A DNA stretch of 53,230 bases, taken from positions 1-53,230 of the forward strand of contig CANFKS010000015.1 in NCBI GenBank assembly GCA_947447625.1. Direction: 5' to 3'. The notes below the pieces were generated by a model, which was not told the origin of the DNA, made no database searches, and worked only from the letters and a program-made list of their open reading frames with translations. Shown one piece after another: positions 1 to 8,141 of this stretch. This stretch comes from Rhodospirillales bacterium. GTDB taxonomy: Bacteria; Pseudomonadota; Alphaproteobacteria; Acetobacterales; Acetobacteraceae. Position 1 is the stretch's first letter, and each line of letters begins with the position of its first letter. The position numbers and the translations under genes were made by a program.

Positions 1-411
1 CCAGCCCATGATATGGTCAAACAGCCCGTAATCCGGCGTGAAGAAAAACAACCAGATATTGGCGACCGCAATCATCGGCAGCATCGTCGGCGTGAAATAC
101 GCCATCCGCGCCAAAGCCCGCCCCGGGATCGCGGTGTTGACGGCAAGGGCCATCAGCAGCGCCAGGATCACCGAGGCGGGGATGGTCCATAGCGCATAGA
201 CCGCGTTGTTCTGCAGCGCCGTCCAGAACACCCGATCAGACATCAGGTCGGTGTAGTTCTCGATCCCGACGAAGCGCGGCGGGCGGCTGCCCTTCGGCGT
301 GGCATAGAAGCTGTCGATCAGCGTCGTCGCCGCCGGCCAGTGGGTAAACGCCACCAGCAGCAGCAACGCCGGAAGGATCAGCAACCAGCCCTGGACAGTC
401 TCCCGCCGCAA
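1..411 (-). CDS. ABC transporter permease, UgpA-like (partial, C-terminus beyond window)
   Basis: This is the N-terminal part of an inner-membrane permease of a binding-protein-dependent (CUT1-type) importer. The visible 137 residues contain a first hydrophobic helix (WLLILPALLLLVAF), then the conserved periplasmic stretch with FVGIENYTDLM, then further helices ending in GLFDHIMGW. This is the usual beginning of UgpA/MalF-type permeases. No ATG fits; a TTG at 411-409 follows an AAGAAGAG ribosome-binding site inside the end of the preceding gene, 4 nt after its stop, so TTG is the chosen start. It is co-transcribed with the binding proteins and ATPase upstream (416-4105). The substrate is inferred to be a sugar, glycerol-3-phosphate or similar solute; the sequence does not decide. 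Confidence 0.85.
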   Translation of the reverse strand, partial: MRRETVQGWLLILPALLLLVAFTHWPAATTLIDSFYATPKGSRPPRFVGIENYTDLMSDRVFWTALQNNAVYALWTIPASVILALLMALAVNTAIPGRALARMAYFTPTMLPMIAVANIWLFFFTPDYGLFDHIMGW

Positions 412-415
412 GATA

Positions 416-1702
416 TCAGCTCTTCTTGTAGGATTTGAGGATCCGGTCGGCCTCCGCCTGGGTATCGGCCATTGCCTGCGCCGGCGTCTTGGAGCCGCTG
501 AGGCAAGCCTGGCCGTTGTTGGTCAGCGCGGCATAGACCTTCTGATTTTCGTAGGTCGACAACTCGCCCACCGCCACCGGCAGATAGCCGCGCGCGACAT
601 CGGCGGCCGGGAAGCCAGCGATATAGTCCTTCAAAATCTTGGTTTCATAGGCTTCCGGCCGGGTCGCGATATAGCCCGTCCTCATCGACCAATCAGCCGC
701 ACGGTCAGGCTCGGCCAGGAACCTCCCGAAGGCGAGCGAGGCCTTGCGCTCGGCGGCATTGGCGTTCTTGAAGAAGTAGATGTTGCCACCGCCCACCACC
801 GTGCGCGGCCCCTCCTTGCCGGGCAGGCCGACGATGCCGAACGGGAACTTCGCATTGGCACGGATGTTGGTGAGGTTGCCCGTGGTGTGCTGGATGATGG
901 CGGCATTGCCCTCCAGGAAATCAGGCGTCAGCTGCCCCCAGTTCGACACGCCCTCGGGCGACGCCCCGGCCGCCGCAAGCCCGCGCCAGTATGCCAGCGC
1001 CTCGATTGCCTTGGGGTGGTTGAAGTATGTTTCGGTCCCCGCCTCGTTCATCAGTTGGTGACCAACCTGGTTGGCGAGCGCGCCGAAGGTCCATTGCAGG
1101 TTGCCGGTATCGGCCGCCATCTTCACGCCCCAGCGGGTCACGCGCCCCGAGGCGTCCTTCTTTGTCAGTTTCACCGCGGCGGCCTGGAGTTCCGCCCAGG
1201 TCTTGGGGAAGTTCTCAGGGTCGAGCCCGGCTTCGGCGAAGGCGGATTTGTTGTAGTACATCACCGCCGTCGAACGCTGGAACGGCACGCTCCACAGCTT
1301 GCCATCGGCGCGGCTGTTGGCGAGGAACGCCGGGTAGAACCCCTTCATCCACGTCTCGCCCTCGGCATCGAGCCCGACATCGGGCAGGCTCGCGAGAATA
1401 TCGAGGTCCTGCAGCGAATGCATTTCGGCGGCCAGCAACACCGCCAGATGCGGCCCGTTGCCGCCCTTGATCGCGGTGATCGCCTTGGTCAGCGTCTCGC
1501 CATAGTTGCCGGCATAGACCGGCGCCACCTCGATGCCGGTCTTGGCCTGGAACTCCTTGCAATAGCCGTCAAAGATCGCCGGGATCGGGCCACCCACGGC
1601 GATCGGATAGTAGAATGACAGCTTGACGGCCTGCGCCCGCACCACGGCGGGGGCAGCGAGGGTCGCGGCCGAGGCTGCGAGCAGAGTACGACGACGGATC
1701 AT
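416..1702 (-). CDS. ABC transporter extracellular solute-binding protein (UgpB-like), copy 1
   Basis: This 428-residue periplasmic solute-binding protein feeds the permease encoded 4 nt downstream. The N-terminus MIRRRTLLAASAATLAAPAV carries paired arginines and a hydrophobic stretch ending at VRAQ, so it looks like a Tat-type or Sec signal. Residues such as PVYAGNYGETLTKAI and VPFQRSTAVMYYNKSAF are typical of family 1 binding proteins (UgpB/MalE class). It is clearly paralogous to the gene just upstream (1717-3015): both share the blocks AVGGPI, PVYAG, VPFQRST, HTTGNLTNI and LSTY/HDNQ. A GGAGAG ribosome-binding site precedes the ATG. Two full-length binding proteins in one operon suggest either two related ligands for one transporter or a recent duplication. 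Confidence 0.9.
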   Translation of the reverse strand: MIRRRTLLAASAATLAAPAVVRAQAVKLSFYYPIAVGGPIPAIFDGYCKEFQAKTGIEVAPVYAGNYGETLTKAITAIKGGNGPHLAVLLAAEMHSLQDLDILASLPDVGLDAEGETWMKGFYPAFLANSRADGKLWSVPFQRSTAVMYYNKSAFAEAGLDPENFPKTWAELQAAAVKLTKKDASGRVTRWGVKMAADTGNLQWTFGALANQVGHQLMNEAGTETYFNHPKAIEALAYWRGLAAAGASPEGVSNWGQLTPDFLEGNAAIIQHTTGNLTNIRANAKFPFGIVGLPGKEGPRTVVGGGNIYFFKNANAAERKASLAFGRFLAEPDRAADWSMRTGYIATRPEAYETKILKDYIAGFPAADVARGYLPVAVGELSTYENQKVYAALTNNGQACLSGSKTPAQAMADTQAEADRILKSYKKS

Positions 1703-1716
1703 GGGGATCTCTCCGA

Positions 1717-3015
1717 TTAGGATTTCTGGAACGGCCGCAGCAGCCGCGTGGCCGCCGCCTGGGCATCATCGAGCGCCTGCTTGGGCTGCTTGCGCCCCAG
1801 CAACGTCGCCTGCAACTCATCGGTCAGCGCCTGCGCCACCCGCTGGTTGTCATGGGTCGAAAGTTCCGGCACCGCGAAGGCCAATTGGTCCCGCGCCACC
1901 GCTGCCTGCGGGAAGCCGGCCACATAATCCTTCATCGCCGCCGTCTCCCAGGCATCGGCACGCGGCGCGACATAGCCGGTCGCGATGCTCCACGCCGCCG
2001 CCCGCTCGGCGGACGTCACCCAGCGCAGGAAGCGCAGGCACGCCTCGCGCTGCGCCGCGTTGGCGCCTTTGAACAGATGGAAATTGCCGCCTCCGGTGGG
2101 GCTGCCGCGGCGCGTATGGGCCGGCAGCATCGACACGCCGAACGGGAATTTGACGTTGTTCTTGATGTTGGTGAGGTTGCCGGTGGTGTGCCAGATCATC
2201 GCCACCTTGCCCTCGATGAAGTCGCGCGGCCCGGTGCCCCAGGCCGAAATCCCCGTCGGGTGGGATTTGTACTTGGTCATCAGGTCAACCCAGAACTGCA
2301 ACCCGTCGATCGCCGCAGAGGTGTTGAAGAACGTCTTGCGCCCGTTGTCCCCGGCCAGTTCGCCGCCGGCCTGCGCCACCATCGCCTGATACAGCCAGTA
2401 GGTGAACCCATCGCCCGGAATTTCGATCCCCCAGCGCGTCACCCGGTCGCCCTCGCGCTTCATCGTCTTGGCGGTCCATTCGCCGGTCTCTTCCCAGGTT
2501 GCCGGCGGCTTCTCGGGATCGAGCCCGGCCTCCTTGAAGATCTCCTTGTTCCAATAGGCCACGATCGTGGAACGCTGGAACGGCACTCCCCAGATATGCC
2601 CATCGATCGTCCCGTTCGCCATGAAGGCCGGATAGAAGCTCTTCAGCCAGGCCTGGTCGGCATCCGAGGTGGCGATGCTGTCGAACGGCACGATCATCTC
2701 GTCGTCCACCAGCGAATAGGCATCCACCGCCAGCACCAGCGCCATCTGCGGCCCCTGCCCCGCCTTCGTCGCGGTCACCGCCTTGGTCAGCGTATCGACA
2801 TAGGAGCCGGCATAGACCGGCTTGACCTTGATATCGGCGTTCTCCTTCATGAAGTCCGCCACGTAGCCGTCGATGATCTTGGTGATCGGCCCGCCCACCG
2901 CGACGGGGAAATAGAACTCGATCTCCGTGGTGCCCTGCGCCCGCACGATGGCGGGGGCGGCAAGAGTGGCCGCGCCAGCGAGCACGCCGCGGCGGGTAGC
3001 TTTGAAATCGCTCAT
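1717..3015 (-). CDS. ABC transporter extracellular solute-binding protein (UgpB-like), copy 2
   Basis: This is a 432-residue periplasmic solute-binding protein, the second of a tandem pair. The open frame extends upstream into the ATPase gene, but the start is taken at the ATG of MSDFKATRRG because it has a GAGGGA ribosome-binding site and begins a proper signal peptide: twin arginines (TRRGVLAG), a hydrophobic core and cleavage after VRAQ. The body has the same conserved blocks as its neighbour (PVYAGSYVDTLTKAV, VPFQRSTIVAYWNKEIF, IWHTTGNLTNIKNN). It lies between the ATPase gene (13-nt gap) and copy 1 (14-nt gap), so all four genes form one operon. The ligand is unknown. Confidence 0.9.
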   Translation of the reverse strand: MSDFKATRRGVLAGAATLAAPAIVRAQGTTEIEFYFPVAVGGPITKIIDGYVADFMKENADIKVKPVYAGSYVDTLTKAVTATKAGQGPQMALVLAVDAYSLVDDEMIVPFDSIATSDADQAWLKSFYPAFMANGTIDGHIWGVPFQRSTIVAYWNKEIFKEAGLDPEKPPATWEETGEWTAKTMKREGDRVTRWGIEIPGDGFTYWLYQAMVAQAGGELAGDNGRKTFFNTSAAIDGLQFWVDLMTKYKSHPTGISAWGTGPRDFIEGKVAMIWHTTGNLTNIKNNVKFPFGVSMLPAHTRRGSPTGGGNFHLFKGANAAQREACLRFLRWVTSAERAAAWSIATGYVAPRADAWETAAMKDYVAGFPQAAVARDQLAFAVPELSTHDNQRVAQALTDELQATLLGRKQPKQALDDAQAAATRLLRPFQKS

Positions 3016-3028
3016 GATGTCCCTCGTT

Positions 3029-4105
3029 TCAGCCTGAAGTGAGGCGCCGGCCCGTGCCGGCGTCGAACAAATGCAAATCGGCCGGATCGAACGCGAAGCG
3101 CACCTCGGCGCCATCGCCAAGCCCCACCCGGCCGGGCAGGCGCACCAGCAGGCTCTGCCCATCAGCCACCGTGCAGGCCAACACCGTATCCGCTCCGAGA
3201 TATTCGCCATGCGTCACCCGCGCCGCGATGCCGGTCTCGGCAAGCCGCAGCGACTCGGGCCGGATCCCCGCAATCAACCCCGGCCGCGCCGGCCCCAGCA
3301 CCGGACCGCCCGACCCTGGGATCACCCCGCTTTCCGAGACGTTCAACAGGTTCATCGGCGGCGTTCCGATGAAGCTCGCCGCAAACGCCGTCGCAGGCGT
3401 CGCATAGACATCCGCCGGCGGCGCGTCCTGCTCGATGCGCCCATCGCGCAGCAGCACCACCTGGTCGGCCATCCCCATCGCCTCGGTCTGGTCATGCGTC
3501 ACATAGAGCATCGTGATGCCCAGCCGGCGCTGCAACGCCAGGATTTCGCGCCGCATATCCGCCCGCAACTGCGCATCCAGGTTCGACAGCGGCTCATCCA
3601 TCAGACACACCGGCGCCTCGGCCACAATCGCCCGCCCCAGCGCCACCCGCTGCTGCTGCCCGCCCGACAACTGCCCAGGCCGCCGCGCCAGCAGATGCCC
3701 GATCCCCAAAATCTCCACCGCCCGATCAAGCCGCCGGAGCCGGTCGGCCTTCGGAACGCTGCGCGCCTTCAACCCGAACACGATGTTTTCCGCCACATTC
3801 AAATGCGGGAACAGCGCATAGGACTGGAACACCATCGCCACCCCGCGCGCCGCCGGCGGCAGATGCGTCACATCGCGCCCGCCGATCTCCACCACCCCGC
3901 CGCTGGCCTGCTCAAGCCCGGCCACAATGCGCAGACACGTCGTCTTGCCGCAGCCCGACGGGCCCAGCAGCACGCAGAACGTCCCCGCCTTCACCTCAAG
4001 GGAAATCGCATCGAGCGCCGCCACCGGCCCCCAATGACGCGACACGCCATGCAGCCGCACGGCAGCTCCCCTGGCCGAGCCAGTCACGATCGGATCAGTC
4101 TGCAT
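3029..4105 (-). CDS. ABC transporter ATP-binding protein, UgpC/MalK-like
   Basis: This 358-residue ATPase energises the importer encoded downstream. It contains Walker A (GPSGCGKTT), the Q-loop (VFQSYALFPHLNV), the signature LSGGQQQRVALGRAI, Walker B (CLMDEPLSNLDA), the switch histidine (TMLYVTHDQTEAM) and a C-terminal TOBE-like regulatory region with PPMNLL and GIRPESLRL. This is the full UgpC/MalK/MsmK domain order. The start is the ATG of MQTDPIV; an upstream in-frame extension lacks family similarity. A GGAGGAG lies a little far upstream (about 12 nt), and a GTG immediately before the ATG is an alternative. It is the first gene of the operon, divergent from coaE. Confidence 0.92.
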   Translation of the reverse strand: MQTDPIVTGSARGAAVRLHGVSRHWGPVAALDAISLEVKAGTFCVLLGPSGCGKTTCLRIVAGLEQASGGVVEIGGRDVTHLPPAARGVAMVFQSYALFPHLNVAENIVFGLKARSVPKADRLRRLDRAVEILGIGHLLARRPGQLSGGQQQRVALGRAIVAEAPVCLMDEPLSNLDAQLRADMRREILALQRRLGITMLYVTHDQTEAMGMADQVVLLRDGRIEQDAPPADVYATPATAFAASFIGTPPMNLLNVSESGVIPGSGGPVLGPARPGLIAGIRPESLRLAETGIAARVTHGEYLGADTVLACTVADGQSLLVRLPGRVGLGDGAEVRFAFDPADLHLFDAGTGRRLTSG

Positions 4106-4221
4106 CACGCGGCGAATCTCCTCCGCTCTCCATAGCTTTGCACGAAGCCCATGGCATGTGACAGTTCTGTGGAGCAGCTTTGCCATCCACCTACACTGTT
4201 TCGCGCCTGGGAGGGATACGG

Positions 4222-4809
4222 GTGAAAATCATCGGACTGACCGGCGGTATCGGCATGGGCAAATCCACCGCCGCCAGCTTTTTCCAGCGCGCCCGCATCC
4301 CGGTGTTTGACGCCGACGCCACCGTGCACCGCCTGCAAGGCCATCGCGGCCGTGCCCTCAAACCGATCGAAGCCGCCTTCCCCGGCACCGTGGTCGACCA
4401 CCGGCTCGACCGCGCCGCCCTGCGCAGCGCCGTCCTCGGCAGGCCCGACGCGCTCAAGCGCCTCGAAGCCATCATCCACCCCATGGTGCGGGACGCCGAA
4501 TGCGCCTTCCTCGCCCGCGCCCGCCGCACCGCGAGCCGCATTGCCGTGCTCGACATTCCCCTCCTGCTCGAAACCGCCAAACGCCCCTATGTCGATCTCG
4601 TCCTCGTCGTCTCCGCCCCGCGCGACGTGCAGATCCACCGCGTCGGCCTGCGCAAACGGATGGACCGCGCCCAGATCGAAGCCGTCATCGCCCGCCAGAT
4701 GCCCGACCAGGCCAAGCGCCGCCGGGCCGATGTGGTCGTCCGCACCGGCCTGTCCCGCTTTCATGCCTTGCGTTCCCTGCGCCGCTTCCTGCACAGCATG
4801 CTGGCATGA
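4222..4809 (+). CDS. coaE: Dephospho-CoA kinase
   Basis: CoaE phosphorylates the 3'-hydroxyl of dephospho-CoA with ATP, the last step of coenzyme A synthesis, in the cytoplasm. The 195-residue protein opens with the P-loop IIGLTGGIGMGKST and has the family motifs VFDADATVH, HPMVR and DIPLLLE. A GTG start is chosen because it is preceded by GGGAGGG at the right distance and places the P-loop at residue 5 onward, as in the family; an ATG 14 codons upstream lacks a ribosome-binding site. The stop overlaps the dnaQ start (ATGA), so translation of the pair is probably coupled. The coaE-dnaQ pairing is common in alphaproteobacteria. Confidence 0.95.
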   Translation: MKIIGLTGGIGMGKSTAASFFQRARIPVFDADATVHRLQGHRGRALKPIEAAFPGTVVDHRLDRAALRSAVLGRPDALKRLEAIIHPMVRDAECAFLARARRTASRIAVLDIPLLLETAKRPYVDLVLVVSAPRDVQIHRVGLRKRMDRAQIEAVIARQMPDQAKRRRADVVVRTGLSRFHALRSLRRFLHSMLA

Positions 4810-5483
4810 CCCGCTCCATCCTCTTCGACACCGAGACCACCGGGCTGGACCCGATCACCGGGGACCGCATCCTCGAAATCGCCTGCCTCGAACTCGACAA
4901 CGACCTGCCAACCGGCATCACCTTTCACCGCGTGATCGACCCGCAGCGCGACATCCCGGAGGAAGCCGCCCGCATCCATGGCATCCGCGCCGAACAGGTC
5001 CGCGGCAAACCCCTCTTTGCCGACATCGTCGATGACCTGATGGACTTCATCGGCGACGGCACCCTCGTTGCCCACAACGCCCCCTTCGACTTCGGCTTCC
5101 TCAATGCCGAACTCGGCCGCCTCAAGCGCGCCCCCATCAGCCGCAGCCGCATGGTCGACACCCTGGCCCTCGCCAAGACCCGCTTTCCCGGCATGCCCAA
5201 CAGCCTCGACGCACTCTGCCGCCGCTTCGGCATCGACCTCTCCGAGCGCACCAGCCACAACGCCCTGCTCGATTGCAAACTCCTCGCCGAGGTCTACATC
5301 GAACTCACCGGCGGCCGGCAACGCGGCCTCTCGCTGGCCAGCGACAGCCAAGGCTCGATGCAGATCGCCACCTACAGCTCCGAAGGCCCCCGCATTGCGC
5401 GCCCCATCATCCCGAGCGCGGCCGAACGCGACGCCCACGCCGCCTTCGTCGCCAAGCTCAAAGAGCCCGTCTGGAACATTTGA
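4806..5483 (+). CDS. dnaQ: DNA polymerase III epsilon subunit (3'-5' proofreading exonuclease)
   Basis: DnaQ is the proofreading exonuclease of the replicative polymerase. The 225-residue protein has all three exonuclease motifs of the DEDDh family: ExoI (FDTETTGLD), ExoII (HNAPFDFGFLNAEL) and ExoIII (SHNALLDCKLLAEVY, with the catalytic His). The length fits bacterial DnaQ. The ATG overlaps the coaE stop by 4 nt. The C-terminal tail after residue 180 (YSSEGPRIARPI onward) is the less conserved part that contacts the alpha subunit. Confidence 0.95.
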   Translation: MTRSILFDTETTGLDPITGDRILEIACLELDNDLPTGITFHRVIDPQRDIPEEAARIHGIRAEQVRGKPLFADIVDDLMDFIGDGTLVAHNAPFDFGFLNAELGRLKRAPISRSRMVDTLALAKTRFPGMPNSLDALCRRFGIDLSERTSHNALLDCKLLAEVYIELTGGRQRGLSLASDSQGSMQIATYSSEGPRIARPIIPSAAERDAHAAFVAKLKEPVWNI

Positions 5484-5504
5484 CCCCCCCGAGGAACCCG
5501 CCGC

Positions 5505-5900
5505 ATGCCTCTGATCGATACCCTGCAAGACAAGCTGCCCGACTACCCCCGCGCCCTCGGCATCCTCTATCTCGAGGCCGGCGCTGACCGTCTGGTCGCC
5601 GAAATCACCGTCCGCCAGGACATGTCCAACGGCAGCAACACCATCCACGGCGGCGCCATCATGACCTTCGCCGACACGCTCGGCGCCGTCGCCACCATCA
5701 TCAACATCCCGCGCGACAAACACACCACGACCCTGGAAAGCAAAACCAACTTCATCGGCCGCGCCCCGGTCGGCACCAGGCTGATCGGCACCGCAACGCC
5801 CCTGCATCGCGGCCGCACCACGCAGATCTGGGAAACCCATATCCGCACCGAAGACGGCAAGCTGATCGCCAAGGTCACCCAGACCCAACTGGTGATGTAG
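5505..5900 (+). CDS. PaaI-family hotdog-fold thioesterase
   Basis: This 131-residue protein belongs to the PaaI/YbgC hotdog thioesterases, which hydrolyse acyl-CoA thioesters. The diagnostic segment is NTIHGGAIMTFADTLGA, with the HGG turn and the Asp on the central helix, followed by TLESKTNFIGRAPVGTRL and a strand ending in KVTQTQLVM. The start has a modest ribosome-binding site (GAGGAACCCGCCGC) and sits 21 nt after dnaQ, so it is probably in the same transcript. The substrate is unknown. The nearby enoyl-CoA hydratase on the opposite strand hints at acyl-CoA or aromatic-CoA metabolism, but that is inference only. Confidence 0.85.
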   Translation: MPLIDTLQDKLPDYPRALGILYLEAGADRLVAEITVRQDMSNGSNTIHGGAIMTFADTLGAVATIINIPRDKHTTTLESKTNFIGRAPVGTRLIGTATPLHRGRTTQIWETHIRTEDGKLIAKVTQTQLVM

Positions 5901-5906
5901 CCGCGC

Positions 5907-6695
5907 TCAGCCCTCGACGTACCACGCCGGGCGCCGCTTGGCCCGGAACGCGGCCGTGCCCTCGTGCCCCTCGGCCGAGGCGCGCTGGGTCCAGCCCTCG
6001 TGAGACAGGATCTCCATGTCGCGCTCATCGAGCGTCAGCCCATTGGCGGCGAGAAAGCTCTTCTTGGTCATCGCCATCGCACCCGGGGCGGACAAATAGA
6101 TCGCATCGAGGACCTGCGCCGCCCGCACCTCCAGCATTTCGGCCGCCACCACCTCATGCACCAGCCCGATGCGGCAGGCCTCCTCCGCGCCGAACCGCTC
6201 GCCGGTCAAGGCATAGCGCCGCGTGTGGCGCAGCCCGATGGCATTGACCATATGCGTCGAAATCGGGGTCGGCGCCACACCGACGCGCACCTCGGTGATG
6301 CCGAATTGCGCCGCCGGGGTGGCGAGCGCCACATCGACGCAGCAGACGATCCCGACCCCGCCGCCAAAACACGCCCCCTGGATCAGCGCGAGCGTCGGCT
6401 TGGGGAATTCGTTGAGCAACTGCATGGCCCGCGTCGTCGCCATCGAGGCTGCAAACGCCCGCTCGGGCGCATATGTGGCCGCCTCGGCAAGCCAGTTGAT
6501 ATCCGCCCCGGCCTGGAAATGCTTGCCCGCCCCGCGGATCACCAGCGCCCGCACTGCGGGATCACCGGCCAAACCGCGCAACCCGTCGATCAACGCGGCA
6601 AGAAGCGCCTCGTTGTAGGCATTGCCACGCTCCGGCCGGTTGAGCGTGACATGCGCGACGCCGCGCGCGTCGACATCCAGCAGAACCGGGCTCAT
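5907..6695 (-). CDS. Enoyl-CoA hydratase/isomerase family (crotonase), possibly methylglutaconyl-CoA hydratase type
   Basis: This 262-residue crotonase-fold enzyme hydrates or isomerises acyl-CoA double bonds. The two oxyanion-hole segments are visible (HFQAGADINWL and GACFGGGVGIV), followed by ITEVRVGVAP, which carries the glutamate used by many hydratases. Closest in style to LiuC/AtuE-like hydratases, but the exact substrate cannot be fixed. The start is the ATG of MSPVLLDVD, which overlaps the stop of the upstream dehydratase gene by 4 nt (ATGA); longer in-frame extensions are within that gene. It converges tail to tail with the thioesterase, with only 6 nt between stops. Confidence 0.85.
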   Translation of the reverse strand: MSPVLLDVDARGVAHVTLNRPERGNAYNEALLAALIDGLRGLAGDPAVRALVIRGAGKHFQAGADINWLAEAATYAPERAFAASMATTRAMQLLNEFPKPTLALIQGACFGGGVGIVCCVDVALATPAAQFGITEVRVGVAPTPISTHMVNAIGLRHTRRYALTGERFGAEEACRIGLVHEVVAAEMLEVRAAQVLDAIYLSAPGAMAMTKKSFLAANGLTLDERDMEILSHEGWTQRASAEGHEGTAAFRAKRRPAWYVEG

Positions 6696-7636
6696 CCCAT
6701 CACCAGCGCCGGATCGGTGTTCGAGCCGCAGACCAGCACACCAACCCGCGCACCCTCCGGCGGCACCCAGACCCCGGACAGCAATGCCGCCAGCGCCGTC
6801 GCCCCGCCCGGCTCGGTCACCAGCCGCAACTGCTGCCACAAGACCTTCTGCGCCGCCTGGATCGCCGCATCCGTCACCAGCACGGCGGTGCCGATATGCG
6901 CCTTGGCCACCGCGAACGCGAGCGCCCCGATCTGCCGCGCGCCCAGCGCATCCGCAGCCACCCCGCCGACCGGCACCTCGACCGGGCGCCCCTCGCGCAA
7001 CGCGGTGTGCAACGTCGGACACGCCTCGGGCTCGACGCTGACCACCGCAACCCGCCCGGCGAGCCACGCCGTCATGCCGCCGATCAACCCACCCCCGCCG
7101 GTCGCGACCAGCACATGGGTCATCTCCGGCGCATCAGCCTCGAATTCGCGCGCCGTGGTCCCCTGCCCCGCCAGCACATCCTCATGATCATAGGCATGCA
7201 CTTCCATCGCGCCCGTCTCGGCCTGGCGCGCACGGCTCGCGGTCAGCGCCTCGAAATAGGTCTCCCCGCCGCGCACCAGCCGCGCCCCGGCCCGTTCGAT
7301 GCGATCGCGCTTGCTCTGCGGCGTATGCTGCGGCACAAAAATCTCGGCCGTCAGCCCCAGCGCCTGCGCCGCGTATGCCACTGCCGCGCCATGATTGCCC
7401 CCCGAAGCGGCAATCACGCCCGACGCCGGCAACGCCCCGGCCTCTTGAGCCTTGAGAATGCGGTTGAACGCCCCGCGCGGCTTGAAACTGCCGGCATGCT
7501 GCAACAACTCGAGCTTGAGCGTCACGGGAAATGCCAGCCCCAGGTCCCCGGCGGCGAGCCGAATGACGGGCGTGTGGCGGATATGCGGCGCAATACGCGC
7601 AGCGGCGGCTTCGATGGCGGTACGATCAGGTGTCAT
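6692..7636 (-). CDS. Threonine/serine dehydratase family (PLP-dependent, fold type II)
   Basis: This 314-residue enzyme removes ammonia from threonine or serine (or hydroxyaspartate) with pyridoxal phosphate. The PLP lysine lies in GSFKPRGAFNRI, the substrate/asparagine loop is ASGGNHGAAVAYA, and the phosphate-binding glycine loop is ATGGGGLIGGM. It lacks the C-terminal ACT domain of biosynthetic IlvA, so it resembles catabolic TdcB or serine racemase-like enzymes. The ATG of MTPDRTAIE is chosen by alignment to the family; a GTG 20 codons upstream is open but has no clear ribosome-binding site. It is divergent from hprK (82 bp apart) and coupled to the crotonase downstream. Confidence 0.85.
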   Translation of the reverse strand: MTPDRTAIEAAAARIAPHIRHTPVIRLAAGDLGLAFPVTLKLELLQHAGSFKPRGAFNRILKAQEAGALPASGVIAASGGNHGAAVAYAAQALGLTAEIFVPQHTPQSKRDRIERAGARLVRGGETYFEALTASRARQAETGAMEVHAYDHEDVLAGQGTTAREFEADAPEMTHVLVATGGGGLIGGMTAWLAGRVAVVSVEPEACPTLHTALREGRPVEVPVGGVAADALGARQIGALAFAVAKAHIGTAVLVTDAAIQAAQKVLWQQLRLVTEPGGATALAALLSGVWVPPEGARVGVLVCGSNTDPALVMG

Positions 7637-7718
7637 GCCGAGGACGCTGCCACGCGTGACCTGAGCCGGCAAGTTCCCCCCTTGGTTTGACTCCACAAAG
7701 GCGCCATGCTGGCGCTAC

Positions 7719-8141
7719 ATGCAAATCCATGCGAGCTGCGTTGCCCGAAACGGGGCCGGAATACTGCTGCTGGGTCCGGCGGGATCCGGCAAGTCGGATT
7801 TGGCGTTGCGGCTGCTGGATCGCGGGTTTGTGCTGGTTGCTGATGACAGGGTCGACATCGTGGACGGAATGGCATCGCCGCCGGCACAACTTGCCGGGCT
7901 GCTCGAAGTGAGGGGGCTGGGGCTGCTGCGCATGCCGCATGCCGCACCGGCCCGCCTCGCCCTCGCGGTTTCGCTGGGTGCCGACCTGAAGCGTCTGCCG
8001 GAACCTTGCGTCGAACCCGTCACCGGCCTGCCCCTCATCACGCTCGACCCCCGCGCCCCCTCCGCCGCCCAGGTGGTTGCCCTCGCGCTCGACTGCGCCC
8101 TCGGGACCCTCACCCAGCACTCCGGCGCCTTCGCGCCATGA
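7719..8141 (+). CDS. hprK: HPr kinase/phosphorylase, short alphaproteobacterial form
   Basis: HprK phosphorylates and dephosphorylates HPr on its regulatory serine. The 140-residue protein is only the C-terminal catalytic domain, as is usual in alphaproteobacteria: Walker A GPAGSGKSDLAL near residues 19-30, the conserved VLVADDRVDI, and a C-terminal helix that ends just before the rapZ start. The N-terminal domain of Gram-positive HprK is absent. The start ATG (MQIHASCVA) matches short family members. The stop overlaps the rapZ ATG (ATGA). Its substrate, HPr, is encoded three genes downstream and keeps the target serine. Confidence 0.9.
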   Translation: MQIHASCVARNGAGILLLGPAGSGKSDLALRLLDRGFVLVADDRVDIVDGMASPPAQLAGLLEVRGLGLLRMPHAAPARLALAVSLGADLKRLPEPCVEPVTGLPLITLDPRAPSAAQVVALALDCALGTLTQHSGAFAP

